DNA of 64,000 nt from Leptospira perolatii (GCF_002811875.1 NZ_NPDZ01000001.1:755541-819540); one strand, 5' to 3'. Shown: positions 35,841-46,510, counted from the first letter of the stretch. The notes: generated from the sequence alone by a model not told the origin. Translations and numbers: made by a program.

Positions 35841-36737
35841 ATGTACAAGATTTGGGTTCGTTTCTGTTTTTTACTTTTGATTCTTTTTTCCTTCGGGAGA
35901 GAGCTCACTTCCTCGGATGCTAAATCTATTGATATAAATAAAATTGAGATCTATGAATCAGCGAGCAAAAAGCAGGTAGGCTGGGATGCTCTCTTAAATG
36001 CGGTTTCGAATTCTGATGCGCTCGTACTTGGTGAGGAGCATTTCGATGAGTACGGACATTTTTGGAAACTGATTGCGTTTCAAAGGATTTCCGAAAAATT
36101 TCCGTTGGTGCTTTCACTGGAAGCTTTGGAGAGAGATCAGCAACGAGTATTAGATGAATTTCTTCAGGATCAAATTTCAGAAATTGGTTATCTTAGCGGA
36201 CTAAAGCTTTGGACAAACTATAACCAAGATTACCATCCCCTGGTAAAAGCCGCTAAGGAAAGAAAATCTCTTGTGATTGCAGGAAACTGTCCCCGCAGGT
36301 ATGTAAACATGGTTTCCTTAAAAGGGATCCAATCTATTTTCGCGATTCGCTCTCCATATCTTCCGCCCAGATATTTATCTTTAATTCACAGGCAGCCTGA
36401 ATACGAGACGAAACTGATAGAGGCACTGTCATCTCATGGGCACGGAGTGACTCAGGAAAATCTGAAGAATTTTGTAGATGCACAACATCTTTGGGACGCG
36501 AGCATGTCGGACTCGATTGCACAAGCGGTATATATGTCTGGTAGAAAGGTCTTTCATATAAACGGAAGGTTTCATAGTGACGAAGGAATGGGAGTCGTAT
36601 ATCGACTCAAACAACTGGGCCTAAAAGTGGTTACTTTCAGTTTGTTTCCGTTGGAAGAAGGAAAACAAGTCGGGGACTCTGAATATAAATTGGCAGATTT
36701 TGTTGTAATTACTCAGAGAAAGCCGGCGCAAGAATAG
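35841..36737 (+). CDS. ChaN-like exported protein
   Basis: A 298-residue protein with a signal peptide (residues 1-20, hydrophobic) and a ChaN-family domain. The LGEEHFDEYGHFWKL stretch at about 57-71, the EALERDQQ motif and ANYNQDYHPLV-like segment (NYNQDYHPLV) are family features. ChaN of Campylobacter is a haem-binding, iron-regulated lipoprotein; here no lipobox is seen, so this member may be periplasmic. The function is inferred by family only. Confidence 0.75.
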   Translation: MYKIWVRFCFLLLILFSFGRELTSSDAKSIDINKIEIYESASKKQVGWDALLNAVSNSDALVLGEEHFDEYGHFWKLIAFQRISEKFPLVLSLEALERDQQRVLDEFLQDQISEIGYLSGLKLWTNYNQDYHPLVKAAKERKSLVIAGNCPRRYVNMVSLKGIQSIFAIRSPYLPPRYLSLIHRQPEYETKLIEALSSHGHGVTQENLKNFVDAQHLWDASMSDSIAQAVYMSGRKVFHINGRFHSDEGMGVVYRLKQLGLKVVTFSLFPLEEGKQVGDSEYKLADFVVITQRKPAQE

Positions 36738-36783
36738 AATTTCGTGCTTGTAGGAGCATGAGGATTCTCCGAAGTTATAAGAG

Positions 36784-39540
36784 ATGCTCGACACAGGAAT
36801 CCGCACGCTCTCGGAGCATAAATTTGAATGTCCATCTTGCGGAACCTTATCTCGGCTTCCGGAAGGAGTTCCTACTCATTCCATATTCCGTCTCACTTGT
36901 TATCGGTGTGGAAATAAATCACTTGTTCGATTAGAACCAAAAGCCACTTCTCAGGAGGCGCCACCCCAATTCGCTCCCAAGGAAGAATCTGCTTCTTCTC
37001 TTGCTACTTCGGAAAAGAATCAATCTTCGGAAAGGTTCGATTCTTTTGGGGATCGATTTTTCCCCCAACCACCCAGGATAGAAATAGCAAAAGGCAAAAC
37101 TTCTAAGCCTGAGTTTTTTCAGAAATGGGGAGCCGTTTTTGAGAGCGCGGTGGCCAAGCTTGAAAAGCAGCTGAACGGTTGGAAGGATGTCTTTCAAAAG
37201 GGAAACACTGGATCTGAAAAAACGAAGCCCTGGTTCGAAAAAGTAAAAACCAAACAAACGATCGAACAACCAAGCGAATTCAAGAGGCCGATCCAAACCT
37301 TGGCCGAAAGGCTCGTACAGAAAAGTAGAAAATTCCAATTTCCTAAAGTATCATTTAACATTTGGTATTTAGCCATTCCATTACCCATGGCATTGGTAAT
37401 GCTGATTTTCTTTTGGATCGGTGTGATTCAGAGAGAAGGAGAAGTGGATGGGTTGTTGAATGTGTTTTATATCCATCAACCAACAATTATCTACGATCGT
37501 GATGGAAAGAAAGTATCCGAGATATTCGGAAAGAAAACCAGCAATCTAGAGTGGGATGCATACCCAGAAAACTTGAAACGTATGGTTATGCTCGTGGAAG
37601 ATAGACACTTTTTCGACCACGGAGGAATCCATTATCCTTCGATTTTGAGGGCGTTTTTTGTAAACATTATACATTTAAGATTCAAGCAAGGTGCTTCCAC
37701 GATCACCCAACAGCTTTCGAGAATTCTCTTGAACGACAGAGAAAAAAGCCTCGGTAGGAAATTGAAGGAAGCACAGTTGGCCTACGCCCTAGAATCCAAG
37801 TTAAATAAGCAGCAAATTCTTTTGCATTACATGAATAATGTATACTTAGGTCACGGTGCATTCGGATTCGCTAGCGCTTCAGAATTCTATTTTGGAAAAA
37901 AACCGAACGATCTCTCTTTGCCGGAGATGATCGTTCTGGCGTCTCTGGCTTCGGCTCCGAATCGATATTCTCCATTAAAAAATCCTGAACTATCCATGAA
38001 TCGTGTGCAAAACATACTAGATTCTTTAAAGAACGATGGTGCCTTAAAAGAAGATCTGAGGCCGGTGATTAATGAATTGTATATGGTTTTTTCCACCAGA
38101 TCTCCGGGAGAAACTGTATTCGGAAATCGAAGGGATGATTCTCCTTATGTAACCGAGCATGTTCGAAAATTTTTGCAAACTATGTATCCGGATACGAATA
38201 TCTATGAAACCGGAGGATTTTCCGTTTACACCACGATTTCTCAGCCTGTTCAGGCGGAATTGCAAAGATTAGTAAAATCTCATGTAGAAAATGTACTGCG
38301 TTCCGGACAAGTTAGGCGGAATAGATTAGTAGATCCAGGGCGCAATGTAGAAGCGAATCCTTTTAGAAACTTAGTCTCCGATATTTCTCCGGCACTGGAA
38401 TTATTCATTGATACAGATAAATTCGAGACCGGCCAAGACAGTGGACTCCAAGTTGCCGTAGTCGCGGTTGATCCAAATACTGGGGATATCCTACTTTTGC
38501 ACGGAGGAACTCAGTTCAAGGCGGATAACCAGTTTCCTCGTGCCACAGGCATGTATCGTCAAACGGGTTCGACGATTAAGCCCATCCTGTATGCGGATGC
38601 GATCGATGAAGGATATATCAATCCGGCTTCGAGGATTTTGGATGCGCCCTTGATTTATAGAAATTCTAGTTCGAATTGGATGCCCGAGAATATAGGAAAT
38701 CAATACGACGGAGATATTTCGGTCAGAGTCGCATTAGCAAAGTCTAAGAATACTGCGGCAGTTCAGATTGCGGAAAAATTAGGACTTAACCGAATCGAAG
38801 ATGCATTCGGTCGTTTCTTCTTTCCGGAAGAAAAGATTTTGAAAAATCGCTTTCGAAAAGACTTATCTTTAGCGCTAGGTTCATTGGAACTTTCTCCCTT
38901 GGAAATGGCGTCTGCTTATTCTGCGTTTGCGAATGATGGAAAAATCGTACGACCGCATCTTATCGAAAAAATTGTAGATAGAGCGGGGAATATAGTCTTT
39001 CAAAGAAAGGACCAAGATGAGTTCGGCTTGAAGTGGCCCAAGGAGAGAAAGACGATTTCGCCGCCGACCGCGGAGATCATGGTGGATTTGCTCCACGGAA
39101 GTGCAAATCACGCTGGAGTTAGAAACACGGGCTATAAAGGCGAAGTAGCTGGAAAGACAGGTACTACAAACGAATACAGGGACGCGTGGTTCGTAGGTTT
39201 TCGGCCCGGGATTTCTATGGCAATTTGGGTAGGATATGATTCCCCAAGTTATGGCATGGGACCTTCTGCGTTAGGAGGAGTCGTGGCGGCGCCTCTTTGG
39301 GGAACGATCGCGAAGTTGTTTCAGCAAGTCGAATCTGGAGACAAGGAAGATAAGAGAAAGTATAAGTTTTCGCAGAGAGCGATTTCCGTCAGCGTGTGTC
39401 CTGAGTCCGGAAAATTACCTGGACCGGATTGTCCAACCAAGGTGAGTGAATTGTTCCATCCTTCTTATCCCCCTACAGAAGTTTGCCCTTTGAGTCACAA
39501 ATCGGATGCAAAAAAAGAAATCTTCCAAAACGTATTTTGA
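36784..39540 (+). CDS. Bifunctional penicillin-binding protein (class A) with N-terminal zinc ribbon
   Basis: A 918-residue class A penicillin-binding protein. Residues 1-45 form a zinc ribbon (CPSCG then CYRCG) in front of a long low-complexity linker, followed by one membrane helix near 205. The glycosyltransferase domain (about 250-420) has the catalytic Glu272 in VEDRHFFDH and [12 protein letters not shown]. The transpeptidase domain (about 560-860) has the SxxK Ser596 in TGSTIKP, the SKN motif, and KTGTT. It polymerises and crosslinks peptidoglycan. The cytoplasmic zinc ribbon is unusual. It overlaps the next gene by 35 bases. Confidence 0.9.
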   Translation: MLDTGIRTLSEHKFECPSCGTLSRLPEGVPTHSIFRLTCYRCGNKSLVRLEPKATSQEAPPQFAPKEESASSLATSEKNQSSERFDSFGDRFFPQPPRIEIAKGKTSKPEFFQKWGAVFESAVAKLEKQLNGWKDVFQKGNTGSEKTKPWFEKVKTKQTIEQPSEFKRPIQTLAERLVQKSRKFQFPKVSFNIWYLAIPLPMALVMLIFFWIGVIQREGEVDGLLNVFYIHQPTIIYDRDGKKVSEIFGKKTSNLEWDAYPENLKRMVMLVEDRHFFDHGGIHYPSILRAFFVNIIHLRFKQGASTITQQLSRILLNDREKSLGRKLKEAQLAYALESKLNKQQILLHYMNNVYLGHGAFGFASASEFYFGKKPNDLSLPEMIVLASLASAPNRYSPLKNPELSMNRVQNILDSLKNDGALKEDLRPVINELYMVFSTRSPGETVFGNRRDDSPYVTEHVRKFLQTMYPDTNIYETGGFSVYTTISQPVQAELQRLVKSHVENVLRSGQVRRNRLVDPGRNVEANPFRNLVSDISPALELFIDTDKFETGQDSGLQVAVVAVDPNTGDILLLHGGTQFKADNQFPRATGMYRQTGSTIKPILYADAIDEGYINPASRILDAPLIYRNSSSNWMPENIGNQYDGDISVRVALAKSKNTAAVQIAEKLGLNRIEDAFGRFFFPEEKILKNRFRKDLSLALGSLELSPLEMASAYSAFANDGKIVRPHLIEKIVDRAGNIVFQRKDQDEFGLKWPKERKTISPPTAEIMVDLLHGSANHAGVRNTGYKGEVAGKTGTTNEYRDAWFVGFRPGISMAIWVGYDSPSYGMGPSALGGVVAAPLWGTIAKLFQQVESGDKEDKRKYKFSQRAISVSVCPESGKLPGPDCPTKVSELFHPSYPPTEVCPLSHKSDAKKEIFQNVF

Positions 39541-41179
39541 ACCTCGCTATCCAATTCTGTGGTTTTTAGTGGGCTTCTTTTTTCGAATTTTCTTAACCAT
39601 AGGTATTTACTTTTTCATCACTCGAGGAGTCAGTGCAGTTTCGTATGAGGAAGCTTATGCGATGGAGAAAGATTCTCCAGTGTTTGCCATTCCTCTCTAC
39701 GAAGAAGTGGTTCGCACCGCAAAACAAAACGATGTCCGCAAGACGGCCTCTACGAGACTTTATTTTCTATATGAAAAATTTCGAAAGTACGTTCCGGCCT
39801 TGCAGTACCAAATCAGAGCAGGAACTACAAAGACTAAAAAAGGGGAATGGTCTAGTATCGTTCAGAGCGTTTCCCAAGGATTGGGAGTCAGCCCGTATTC
39901 TCTAATCGGAGTTCTCTCCTCTTGTTCCAGGTCCACGCCTCCTTTGGTTGAACCCCAAGAGCAATCAGTTGATTCAGAAACGGGCAAGCCTGTTCCGTTT
40001 GTGCCCTTTGAGCCGTACCGCTCTTTGCTTAAGCCTGAAAATGCTCCCTTGGTTCGTCTTTGCTATTCGATCAAAATGAAACTCAAAGATTATGAAAGCT
40101 GGGAAAATATCTTTCAAACGATAGTTCAAAAGAATTCGATTTCAAAGGAAACTGCTCTTCCACTTTGGGTTGGATACTCCTTGCAGTCCGGTAGAGGAGT
40201 TCCTTATCGAAGAATTTATCTCTCAGGTACTTCCAAAGTTCTTACCAACGAATCAAAATCGGATATTGCATTTCTCTACGCAAAGTTTTTGCGTCATAAG
40301 GGGAGATGGGAAGCGAGCACTCGATACTTTCTCATGAGCGGGACGTACGGAAATCCGAGAAGAGCGAAATTCGAAGCAGCTAAAAATTTGCTCCTTATGG
40401 ATCGAAAACAGGAAGCTTGCGATTATCCACAAGAAATTTATAACGGGTCCGAAGAACCCGAAGCTTTGTTTAGAAAAATCTGTCAGACCAAGGGAACTGA
40501 TTGGGGCGCTCAATATTCTCATGCCCTTCGTATTCTTTCGAAGGATTCTCCAGATCCGTTATATTCATATATTCTGCAAGGAGGCGGTAAAGAGGCGAGG
40601 GACTACTTCGTAAAAGAGATGGGAACCTTTTTGTCAGATACGGATACCGATGGAGAGGAAGATCTCGAACCCGAGGAGATTTTAACTTTGCTTCTGCCAA
40701 ATGAGGATAGGAACAAACTTCCTTTTTGGGACGCAAGAGATCGAGAAGCTAATCTAGTACTTCCGGACAGAACAAAATATATTTGTAAAGTGTTACGTAG
40801 ACCTTTCTTTTCGAATCCTTCTATCCAACCGCAGTATTGCACCGAAATTTTTCCCGGGACACTGGAACAAATGCTGAACTCTGTGGAGGAAGAGGAGGAA
40901 GTGAGCTTTGCCTTTGCTGATCCAGCGTATTTGCCGATTTCTGCAAAACTATTTTGGAAAGAAGTAGAGATTATTCCCGAAAATCCGGTCGATCCTCCAG
41001 TTCAGCCGACACTTCCCGTAAAATCGAATCAGGTAGGTCCTACAGTCGCACTCGGACCATGGAATTTGGAATATTTTGTATATCGTAAAATACTAAATCG
41101 CACCTATGCGGAAATCAGACTCGGTAAAGAGTATTTTGTAGTAGCGGTCAAGCCATCGATAGTGGCTTGGCAAAAATAA
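39506..41179 (+). CDS. Membrane-anchored helical-repeat protein
   Basis: A 557-residue protein. One membrane helix lies at about 18-42, followed by a periplasmic part of about 500 residues that is mostly helical and resembles tetratricopeptide/SLT-type superhelices, though no repeat is clear enough to name. It overlaps the penicillin-binding protein gene by 35 bases, so the two are translated from one mRNA and may work together on peptidoglycan. No catalytic motif is seen. The function is not recognised. Confidence 0.7.
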   Translation: MQKKKSSKTYFEPRYPILWFLVGFFFRIFLTIGIYFFITRGVSAVSYEEAYAMEKDSPVFAIPLYEEVVRTAKQNDVRKTASTRLYFLYEKFRKYVPALQYQIRAGTTKTKKGEWSSIVQSVSQGLGVSPYSLIGVLSSCSRSTPPLVEPQEQSVDSETGKPVPFVPFEPYRSLLKPENAPLVRLCYSIKMKLKDYESWENIFQTIVQKNSISKETALPLWVGYSLQSGRGVPYRRIYLSGTSKVLTNESKSDIAFLYAKFLRHKGRWEASTRYFLMSGTYGNPRRAKFEAAKNLLLMDRKQEACDYPQEIYNGSEEPEALFRKICQTKGTDWGAQYSHALRILSKDSPDPLYSYILQGGGKEARDYFVKEMGTFLSDTDTDGEEDLEPEEILTLLLPNEDRNKLPFWDARDREANLVLPDRTKYICKVLRRPFFSNPSIQPQYCTEIFPGTLEQMLNSVEEEEEVSFAFADPAYLPISAKLFWKEVEIIPENPVDPPVQPTLPVKSNQVGPTVALGPWNLEYFVYRKILNRTYAEIRLGKEYFVVAVKPSIVAWQK

Positions 41180-41321
41180 AAAGTCGGATTCGTAAATCGC
41201 AATCCTCGCCCTTCGCTGATACATCCTGTATCAAGCTCTGGGACGTGGACCCTCCGTGGCCCACTCTCGGACCTTGCGAATTTCCTCATCCTGCCTTTTA
41301 GAGAAAGCGCTTTTAGTTACA

Positions 41322-41856
41322 GGCGTCTTTCTCGCGCCTTCGTCCATCCCTGGACTCAGGTCGCATTTGCTTACGCTCCCTATGGGTCGCTGCAAATGCT
41401 CTCGCTCGAAATCTTCGAATCCTTCTGATTTGTTATCTGAATTAGAAATTTATAATGGGCAGGGAAGGATTCGCCTCTTCGCAGTTATCCATCCTGGCTA
41501 ACTGGGCTCCGAGGCGTCTTTCTCGCGTCTTCGTCCATCCATGGACTCAGGTCGCATTTGCTTACGCTCCCTATGGGTCGCTGCAAATGCTCTCGCTCGA
41601 AATCTTCGAATCCTTCTGATTTGTTATCTGAATTAGAAATTTATAATGGGCAGGGAAGGATTCGCCTCTTCGCAGTTTCCCCTCGTGGTCAACTGTGCTC
41701 CGAGGCGTCTTTCTCGCGTCCTTCGTCCATCCATGGACTCAGGTCGCATTTGCTTACGCTCCCTACGGGTCGCTACAAATGCTCTCGCTCGAAATCTTCG
41801 AATCCTTCTGATTTATTATTTGAATTAGAAATTTATAATGGGCAGGGAAGGATTCG
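41322..41856. repeat. Three 191-bp tandem repeats, each ending in a tRNA-Tyr 3'-end
   Basis: Units begin at 41322, 41513 and 41704 (191 and 191 bases apart). Each contains an inverted GCATTTGC/GCAAATGC pair, a near-identical 100-base core, and the 17 bases complementary to the 3' end of tRNA-Tyr (41457-41473, 41648-41664, and 41840-41856 within the gene itself). Units 1 and 2 are almost identical; unit 3 differs at several points. On the reverse strand the arrangement is tRNA-Tyr, spacer, tRNA tail, spacer, tRNA tail, spacer. The rest of 41180-41321 carries no gene. Confidence 0.9.
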
Positions 41857-41920
41857 AACCTTCGAAGGCTTGGCCAGCAGATTTACAGTCTGCCCTCGTT
41901 GACCGCTTGAGTACCTACCC
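41839..41920 (-). tRNA. tRNA-Tyr (anticodon GTA)
   Basis: A class II tRNA with a long variable arm. Acceptor GGGTAGG pairs with CCTGCCC; the anticodon loop in GACTGTAAATCTG carries GTA; the T arm has GTTCGAA. It lies 61 bases downstream of tRNA-Thr on the same strand and is followed (reverse strand) by the 191-bp repeats. The discriminator is A. Confidence 0.93.
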
Positions 41921-41952
41921 GTGGTTAAGTGGGATCTGAGTCCGGAATATGG

Positions 41953-41979
41953 CGTAGATTTTTTTGGTAAGAATCTACG
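41953..41979. other. Hairpin between tRNA-Thr and tRNA-Tyr
   Basis: CGTAGATT at 41953-41960 and AATCTACG at 41972-41979 form a perfect 8-bp stem with an 11-base loop in the 61-base spacer of the two-tRNA transcript. It may guide RNase processing. Confidence 0.4.
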
Positions 41980-41981
41980 TC

Positions 41982-42054
41982 AGCTGCCTAGAGGAATCGA
42001 ACCCCCAACCTGCTGATTACAAGTCAGCTGCTCTACCAATTGAGCTAAGGCAGC
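41982..42054 (-). tRNA. tRNA-Thr (anticodon TGT)
   Basis: Acceptor GCTGCCT pairs with AGGCAGC; the anticodon stem GCTGA/TCAGC closes the loop CTTGTAA with anticodon TGT; the T arm has GTTCGAT. It is the first gene of the tRNA-Thr/tRNA-Tyr operon, and its promoter is at 42071-42098. Confidence 0.94.
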
Positions 42055-42070
42055 ATTGGACTCGAGAACC

Positions 42071-42098
42071 AGTATTTCCGTCCGAATTCCTCGGTCAA
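42071..42098 (-). promoter_or_regulatory. Promoter of the tRNA-Thr/tRNA-Tyr operon
   Basis: On the reverse strand TTGACC (42098-42093) and AATACT (42076-42071) are separated by 16 bases, followed by a GC-rich discriminator. The same pair and spacing stands before the other tRNA-Thr gene at 2003-2030. Confidence 0.6.
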
Positions 42099-42148
42099 CC
42101 GATTAAAAAGGAATTTATCCCTCCAAGGGAATCTCGATCCTGACTCCA

Positions 42149-42535
42149 ATGGCGCTTTTATTAGTGAACCTGGGTATGACCTGTTCGATCGTATTGTTCT
42201 ATACCGGATTGTACTTTCGATTTCGAAATAACCGACTTCACAGGATCTTGAACAGCATCGGAATCGTGTTTAATTTGATCACGGCCTTTTATCTTCTTTC
42301 ATTGAAGTATTTGTTCGGAGGCTTGGACGCAGCAGGGTTTGTTCCTACAGTCGATCGATGGATTATAGACGTTCATCGCGGATTTGCTGCAATCGCACTA
42401 GTTCTCATGTTACTGACCGGATGGTCAGGAGCATTTGGAAAAAAAGGATTCCATCGAAAGCTAAGATTTATTTTTCTACCATTATATACCCTGGTGTACA
42501 TATCCGGGCTGTTGCTTTTTCGCTCAGCACACTAG
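42149..42535 (+). CDS. Small four-helix membrane protein
   Basis: A 128-residue protein with four predicted membrane helices (about 3-24, 34-57, 71-93 and 104-125). Conserved-looking residues are DVHRGFAA and FHRKLRFIF, where two His could bind haem or metal; this resembles small cytochrome-like or DUF420-type proteins, but no family is recognised with confidence. It precedes the transketolase gene by 16 bases and is probably co-transcribed. Confidence 0.6.
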   Translation: MALLLVNLGMTCSIVLFYTGLYFRFRNNRLHRILNSIGIVFNLITAFYLLSLKYLFGGLDAAGFVPTVDRWIIDVHRGFAAIALVLMLLTGWSGAFGKKGFHRKLRFIFLPLYTLVYISGLLLFRSAH

Positions 42536-42551
42536 GATCGGAAGAACCTCC

Positions 42552-43376
42552 ATGAATGAAATTGTTGAGATCAAAAAATTTGCAAATGAGATTCGTAAGA
42601 ATGTAATCAAGATGGTAACCGCTGCCAAATCTGGCCATCCCGGCGGTCCTTTGGGTTTGGCGGATATCTATGCGGTTCTCTATAAGAAAATTTTGAATCA
42701 CAAGCCTTCTGATCCTGATTGGGAAGATAGGGATCGTTTGATACTTTCCAACGGACACGTTTGTGCGGTTCGATATGCTGCCATGGCTCAGTCAGGTTAT
42801 TTTCCCATAGAAGATCTTATGACATTTCGTAAGATCGATTCCAAGCTTCAGGGTCATCCATCAACTCGTTATTTAAAAGGATTGGAGAGTTCTTCAGGTT
42901 CGCTTGGCCAAGGTCTATCTGTTTCTGTTGGGATTGCGCTCGGTGCTCGTTTGAATCGCAAAAATTTTAAAGTGTACGCATGTATTTCTGACGGAGAATG
43001 CGGAGAGGGAATGACTTGGGAAGCCGCTCAATCTGCGGTTCATTACAAAACTGACAATCTAATTGCATTTATGGATAAAAATGGCATCCAGATCGATGGA
43101 TATACAAAAGATGTGATGAATCTGGAGCCATTGGATCAAAAGTTCAAAGCCTTCGGTTGGAATGTGATCGATGCTGATGGCCATGATGTTTCCGCAATCA
43201 TTAGCGCTTTTGAAAAAGCAAAAGCTCATGTAGGATCTCCTACGATTATCCTTTTCACTACTGTCCTGGGTAAAGGTGTTTCCTTTATGGAAAACAATCC
43301 AGGGTGGCATGGTACTCCTCCAAGCGAAGAGCAAGGAAAGCAGGCTTTACAAGAATTGGATGCAGTTTCCATCTGA
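42552..43376 (+). CDS. Transketolase, N-terminal subunit
   Basis: A 274-residue protein equal to the N-terminal, thiamine-diphosphate pyrophosphate-binding half of transketolase. [21 protein letters not shown] and the [15 protein letters not shown]...DKNG motif (the GDG-x-N ThDP site) are present. It works only with a C-terminal subunit, which is not encoded nearby. In this split form the partner gene usually follows directly. The start is ATG at 42552, but the binding site is weak. Confidence 0.88.
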   Translation: MNEIVEIKKFANEIRKNVIKMVTAAKSGHPGGPLGLADIYAVLYKKILNHKPSDPDWEDRDRLILSNGHVCAVRYAAMAQSGYFPIEDLMTFRKIDSKLQGHPSTRYLKGLESSSGSLGQGLSVSVGIALGARLNRKNFKVYACISDGECGEGMTWEAAQSAVHYKTDNLIAFMDKNGIQIDGYTKDVMNLEPLDQKFKAFGWNVIDADGHDVSAIISAFEKAKAHVGSPTIILFTTVLGKGVSFMENNPGWHGTPPSEEQGKQALQELDAVSI

Positions 43377-43575
43377 AAGAATATTAAACGATCGGTTTCT
43401 GCCGTTTTTTGAATGAACCGATTCTGATTTTCGAAAACAATCTTTCGTCTCGGTTATCTCGCAAAGCTATTGCGATAAATTTTGTGAACGACATAGTCCA
43501 ATTATCAAGTACATCCTTTTTTTGAAGAGAGTAAACACTTCTGAATTGACTGCTTGGTTTTAAGATGGGAATCTA
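43377..43575. other. Intergenic stretch after the transketolase gene
   Basis: A 199-base gap without an open frame of note. An ATCGGTT/AACCGAT pair near 43391-43423 may form a weak stem. The missing second transketolase subunit would be expected here, but no remnant is seen. Confidence 0.35.
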
Positions 43576-43581
43576 TTGTGT

Positions 43582-44481
43582 ATGCAATCCTCTGATTCGT
43601 CTTTCGGGACGTTGCCTTTTCCTCCGGAAAGGATCGAAGATAAATTTTACCAACTAGAGTTTTCTCGGTCGGAAGAAAAATCCGGTATCATCCGAGAGAT
43701 TGCTAGCATGATTCCTTGGCAAGTTCGGATTCGCGAAGTGGTAGACGATCTAAAAGATCCAACCTTAAGAGTTTACGCTAGAGCAGTCTCCGAATCGATT
43801 CACATGGAGAGGATCTCCTACCGTTATGCTGCCTTGGCGGAGAAAGGCCATTTGAATCACTATGATGATTTGGAAGAAGGCGTATTCTTATTATCTAGTG
43901 TCGTGAACCCTGAATTATACTATCCTGATTTTCGGACGTATCTGGATCGGATCGCTTTGAGAGTAGAAGAACTTGTCGACTTAAACGAGGATCTTGCCTC
44001 GGACGATGTGAAGGTGCATTTTTTGACGAGAGTCTTATCCCAGGAGGAAGGCTTTGTCGGAAATCACGATCAGTACGAGGACCCGGATAACTCTTATTTA
44101 CATAAAGTCTTCGAATCGAAGCGCGGAATTCCTATCTCATTATCCGCGATCTACTTGCTTGTGGCTCACAGATTGCAGTTGCCCTTATACGGAGTGAATA
44201 TGCCGTTGCACTTCTTACTCCATTTTGAATCTTCCGAATTTCAGACGTACATTGATCCATATCACGGTGGTGTGATGCTCGATCGATCTACTTGCATTCG
44301 ATTTTTGAAAGCGAACGGTTTTCAAGCTCACGATCGCTATTTTACGCGTGCTAGTACTCTAACAATGCTTAAGCGGATGTACCGAAATTTGATCCATATC
44401 TATAGAAAAAAAGAAGACCGAGATATGGAAAAGACCCTTTCAAAGCATTTGCTCGCCTTGGATAACAAACCGAAAGCTTAG
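43582..44481 (+). CDS. SirB1/transglutaminase-like protein
   Basis: A 299-residue protein with a SirB1-family domain. The segment [20 protein letters not shown] and the PLHFLLHF and YIDPYHGG motifs match this group, which has a transglutaminase-like fold. The His and Asp of that triad are kept, but the Cys is not seen at the usual point, so it is probably not a protease. The frame extends to a TTG at 43576; the ATG at 43582 is preferred for spacing to GGGAA. The function is not known. Confidence 0.72.
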   Translation: MQSSDSSFGTLPFPPERIEDKFYQLEFSRSEEKSGIIREIASMIPWQVRIREVVDDLKDPTLRVYARAVSESIHMERISYRYAALAEKGHLNHYDDLEEGVFLLSSVVNPELYYPDFRTYLDRIALRVEELVDLNEDLASDDVKVHFLTRVLSQEEGFVGNHDQYEDPDNSYLHKVFESKRGIPISLSAIYLLVAHRLQLPLYGVNMPLHFLLHFESSEFQTYIDPYHGGVMLDRSTCIRFLKANGFQAHDRYFTRASTLTMLKRMYRNLIHIYRKKEDRDMEKTLSKHLLALDNKPKA

Positions 44482-44575
44482 GTCCTCTAATTCTTGAGAT
44501 TCGTCATCAGTCGAAGACTTCTTTCCTGCTTGAGCCGAAAGCTCGCCCGTACATAGTGTCGAAACGGGGATAGAA

Positions 44576-45535
44576 GTGAAAGGCAAGGGATTAAAAGAAT
44601 TACTAATCCGCAAATTCGATAAAAAGCTCAAAGAGATCATCGACGAAGATCTCGAAATACTTTCTGAAATCAAAGACTATACGATCCAGTCCGGTGGAAA
44701 GCGAATTCGTCCTATTCTTCATTATTGTGTATGCAAGATCTTGGGTTATCGGGGAGAAAAGTGGGCCGACGTCGGAGCGATCGCTGAACTGATCCACGCC
44801 GCGAGTTTACTCCACGATGACGTGGTGGACGAGGCGGAAACTAGAAGAGGAATTCCGAGTGTAGGAGCAAAATTCGGAAACAAGACCGCGATCTTGGCCG
44901 GAGATTATCTTCTCGCTTGCGGAATCGACCATCTAAACAGCTTGGGTTCTTCGGAGCTGATGGACCTGTTTACGAAAGTGATCAAAGATCTTTCGGTAAG
45001 CGAGCTAATCCAAATGGAATGGGAAAAGAACTCTAAAATTACCTCCGAGATTTACGATAGCGTTGTATACGGAAAGACGGCTTCTCTTTTTGGAGCTGTC
45101 TCTGAAGCCGCTGGCATACTTGTAGAACTTCCCAAGAAAAGTCGCAAGAAGCTGCATGACTTTGGGATTCGACTTGGATTCTTGTTTCAAAAGCAGGATG
45201 ATGCGATAGATTATTTTCAAGCGGGCAACCAAACTGGGAAAGTGCCGCTTAAGGATTTTAAAAACGGATTGTACACATATCCCGTTTTGAAATTGCTCGA
45301 AAAATCTGACAGGAACGATAAAAAGCTAGTGCATTCTCTTTTTGGAAAAGCGGAAAGAAACGGACAGGATGAAGTTGTCGTACTTTCTCTTTTGAATAGG
45401 TATAATATTCGGAAAATGTTAAATGATGAGTTTCAGGCCGATATCGAGGAACTACTACGTTTCTTGAATGCTTACCCACCGACTGAAGAGGGTAAGCTTG
45501 TCCAAGAGCAGTTTCGAAAGCTTAGCTCGGTTTAG
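44576..45535 (+). CDS. Polyprenyl diphosphate synthase (octaprenyl/heptaprenyl type)
   Basis: A 319-residue trans-prenyltransferase. The first aspartate-rich motif [13 protein letters not shown] is at residues 80-92 (Asp81-Asp85) and the second QDDAID near 210. The GGKRIRP substrate loop at 40-46 is intact. It makes the long isoprenoid side chain of quinones or a related carrier. It starts with GTG at 44576, after GGGGATAG. The residue before the first motif suggests a long product, but the length cannot be read with certainty. Confidence 0.88.
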   Translation: MKGKGLKELLIRKFDKKLKEIIDEDLEILSEIKDYTIQSGGKRIRPILHYCVCKILGYRGEKWADVGAIAELIHAASLLHDDVVDEAETRRGIPSVGAKFGNKTAILAGDYLLACGIDHLNSLGSSELMDLFTKVIKDLSVSELIQMEWEKNSKITSEIYDSVVYGKTASLFGAVSEAAGILVELPKKSRKKLHDFGIRLGFLFQKQDDAIDYFQAGNQTGKVPLKDFKNGLYTYPVLKLLEKSDRNDKKLVHSLFGKAERNGQDEVVVLSLLNRYNIRKMLNDEFQADIEELLRFLNAYPPTEEGKLVQEQFRKLSSV

Positions 45536-45588
45536 AGCGCTTTATCCGCATTTTTATGGATCAAAGAATTTCTCTGAAGTCCGCTAAC

Positions 45589-46380
45589 TTAGGTTCCTGC
45601 TGGGAAAACCCCTGGAGCATTGCAGCTTACACTTCCTTGGATGGCAGCGGCAGCTCCAGTAGAAGCTGAAGTAGAGAAGCAACTGATATTATCCTGAGTA
45701 AAACAAGTCGTCGAAGAAGTCTGAGCTGTACACTTAACTCCGTCTACTGTGAAGCACTGATTGAGTTGCACGCCGCCCGTCGTAGTCGAAAAATTTCCGG
45801 TAAGATTAATATCTACGTCTAGGTATTGAAGCGCCTGAGCCTGCGCACCACCGCTGGAGCTATCATAGACTGGAACTCCTGAACCGCCCCAGAATACTTT
45901 TCCGAATTTTCCTGTAACCGCTGGAATATACTGGGAACTAGTCCCAACACTTCCGGAAAAAGAGAAACCTTGCTGAGGGTCCACAGTCCCTTGGTTTTGG
46001 TTGTTATCATAAATAAAACGTAATATAAGAATTTCTCCAGTCTTCATGTAGAGAGTACTGGTAACGAGATATCTGCTGTTTGTGGTGCTCCCTCCAGTGG
46101 TCGGTGTTGTAGTTGTTGTTCCACCGGTAGTCGAGGTTCCAGTTCCTCCCGTATATGGAGCTGCATTTCCGCAGTTAGGAGTCTTATCGTTGTCCACATC
46201 CAGGTATACCTGATAAACGTTTCCTCCCCCGGTTACTTTCATATCTACCTTATTCGGGGTGGTGTGTTGACAAGACGCCAGGGTTGCCACCCCGCAAAAT
46301 GCCAATAGAGAAAAAGACTTAGCAAATAAAGATTGCAGTGTTCGAGAAAAAAGGGAACGCATAGCTCTAAATTGAATCAT
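45589..46380 (-). CDS. Thr/Gly-rich hypothetical lipoprotein
   Basis: A 263-residue exported protein with a signal ending at Cys37 (TLASCQH). Behind it is a Thr/Gly linker (about 80-105) and a Ser/Thr-rich domain with at least six further Cys. No known domain is seen. The longer frame begins at a TTG at 46386; the ATG at 46380 is preferred. It converges on the polyprenyl synthase gene and is divergent from the next gene. It may be a surface protein. Confidence 0.6.
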   Translation of the reverse strand: MIQFRAMRSLFSRTLQSLFAKSFSLLAFCGVATLASCQHTTPNKVDMKVTGGGNVYQVYLDVDNDKTPNCGNAAPYTGGTGTSTTGGTTTTTPTTGGSTTNSRYLVTSTLYMKTGEILILRFIYDNNQNQGTVDPQQGFSFSGSVGTSSQYIPAVTGKFGKVFWGGSGVPVYDSSSGGAQAQALQYLDVDINLTGNFSTTTGGVQLNQCFTVDGVKCTAQTSSTTCFTQDNISCFSTSASTGAAAAIQGSVSCNAPGVFPAGT

Positions 46381-46510
46381 CGGCAAGCACCGGTCAAGAA
46401 TGAAATCGAATTAGAGGACTTTCGTCCTCTGCCTTCTTTTCGACCCCAGAGCTTAAAAACCGTTCCATTCCGATTGACTCAAATTCGATTTTAATATCCT
46501 ATCACCACCT

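Noticed and set aside
41322..41856. CRISPR array
   Set aside because: The units are about 191 bp and nearly identical along their whole length, without short repeats and unique spacers; no cas genes are near.
41457..41856. Phage or integrative-element attachment sites at the tRNA 3' end
   Set aside because: The tail copies fit attachment sites in principle, but nothing element-like lies between them and no integrase is in the window.
41256..41902. Open frames on the forward strand within the 191-bp repeats
   Set aside because: They repeat only because the DNA repeats, run antisense to tRNA-Tyr and have no ribosome binding site or known domain.
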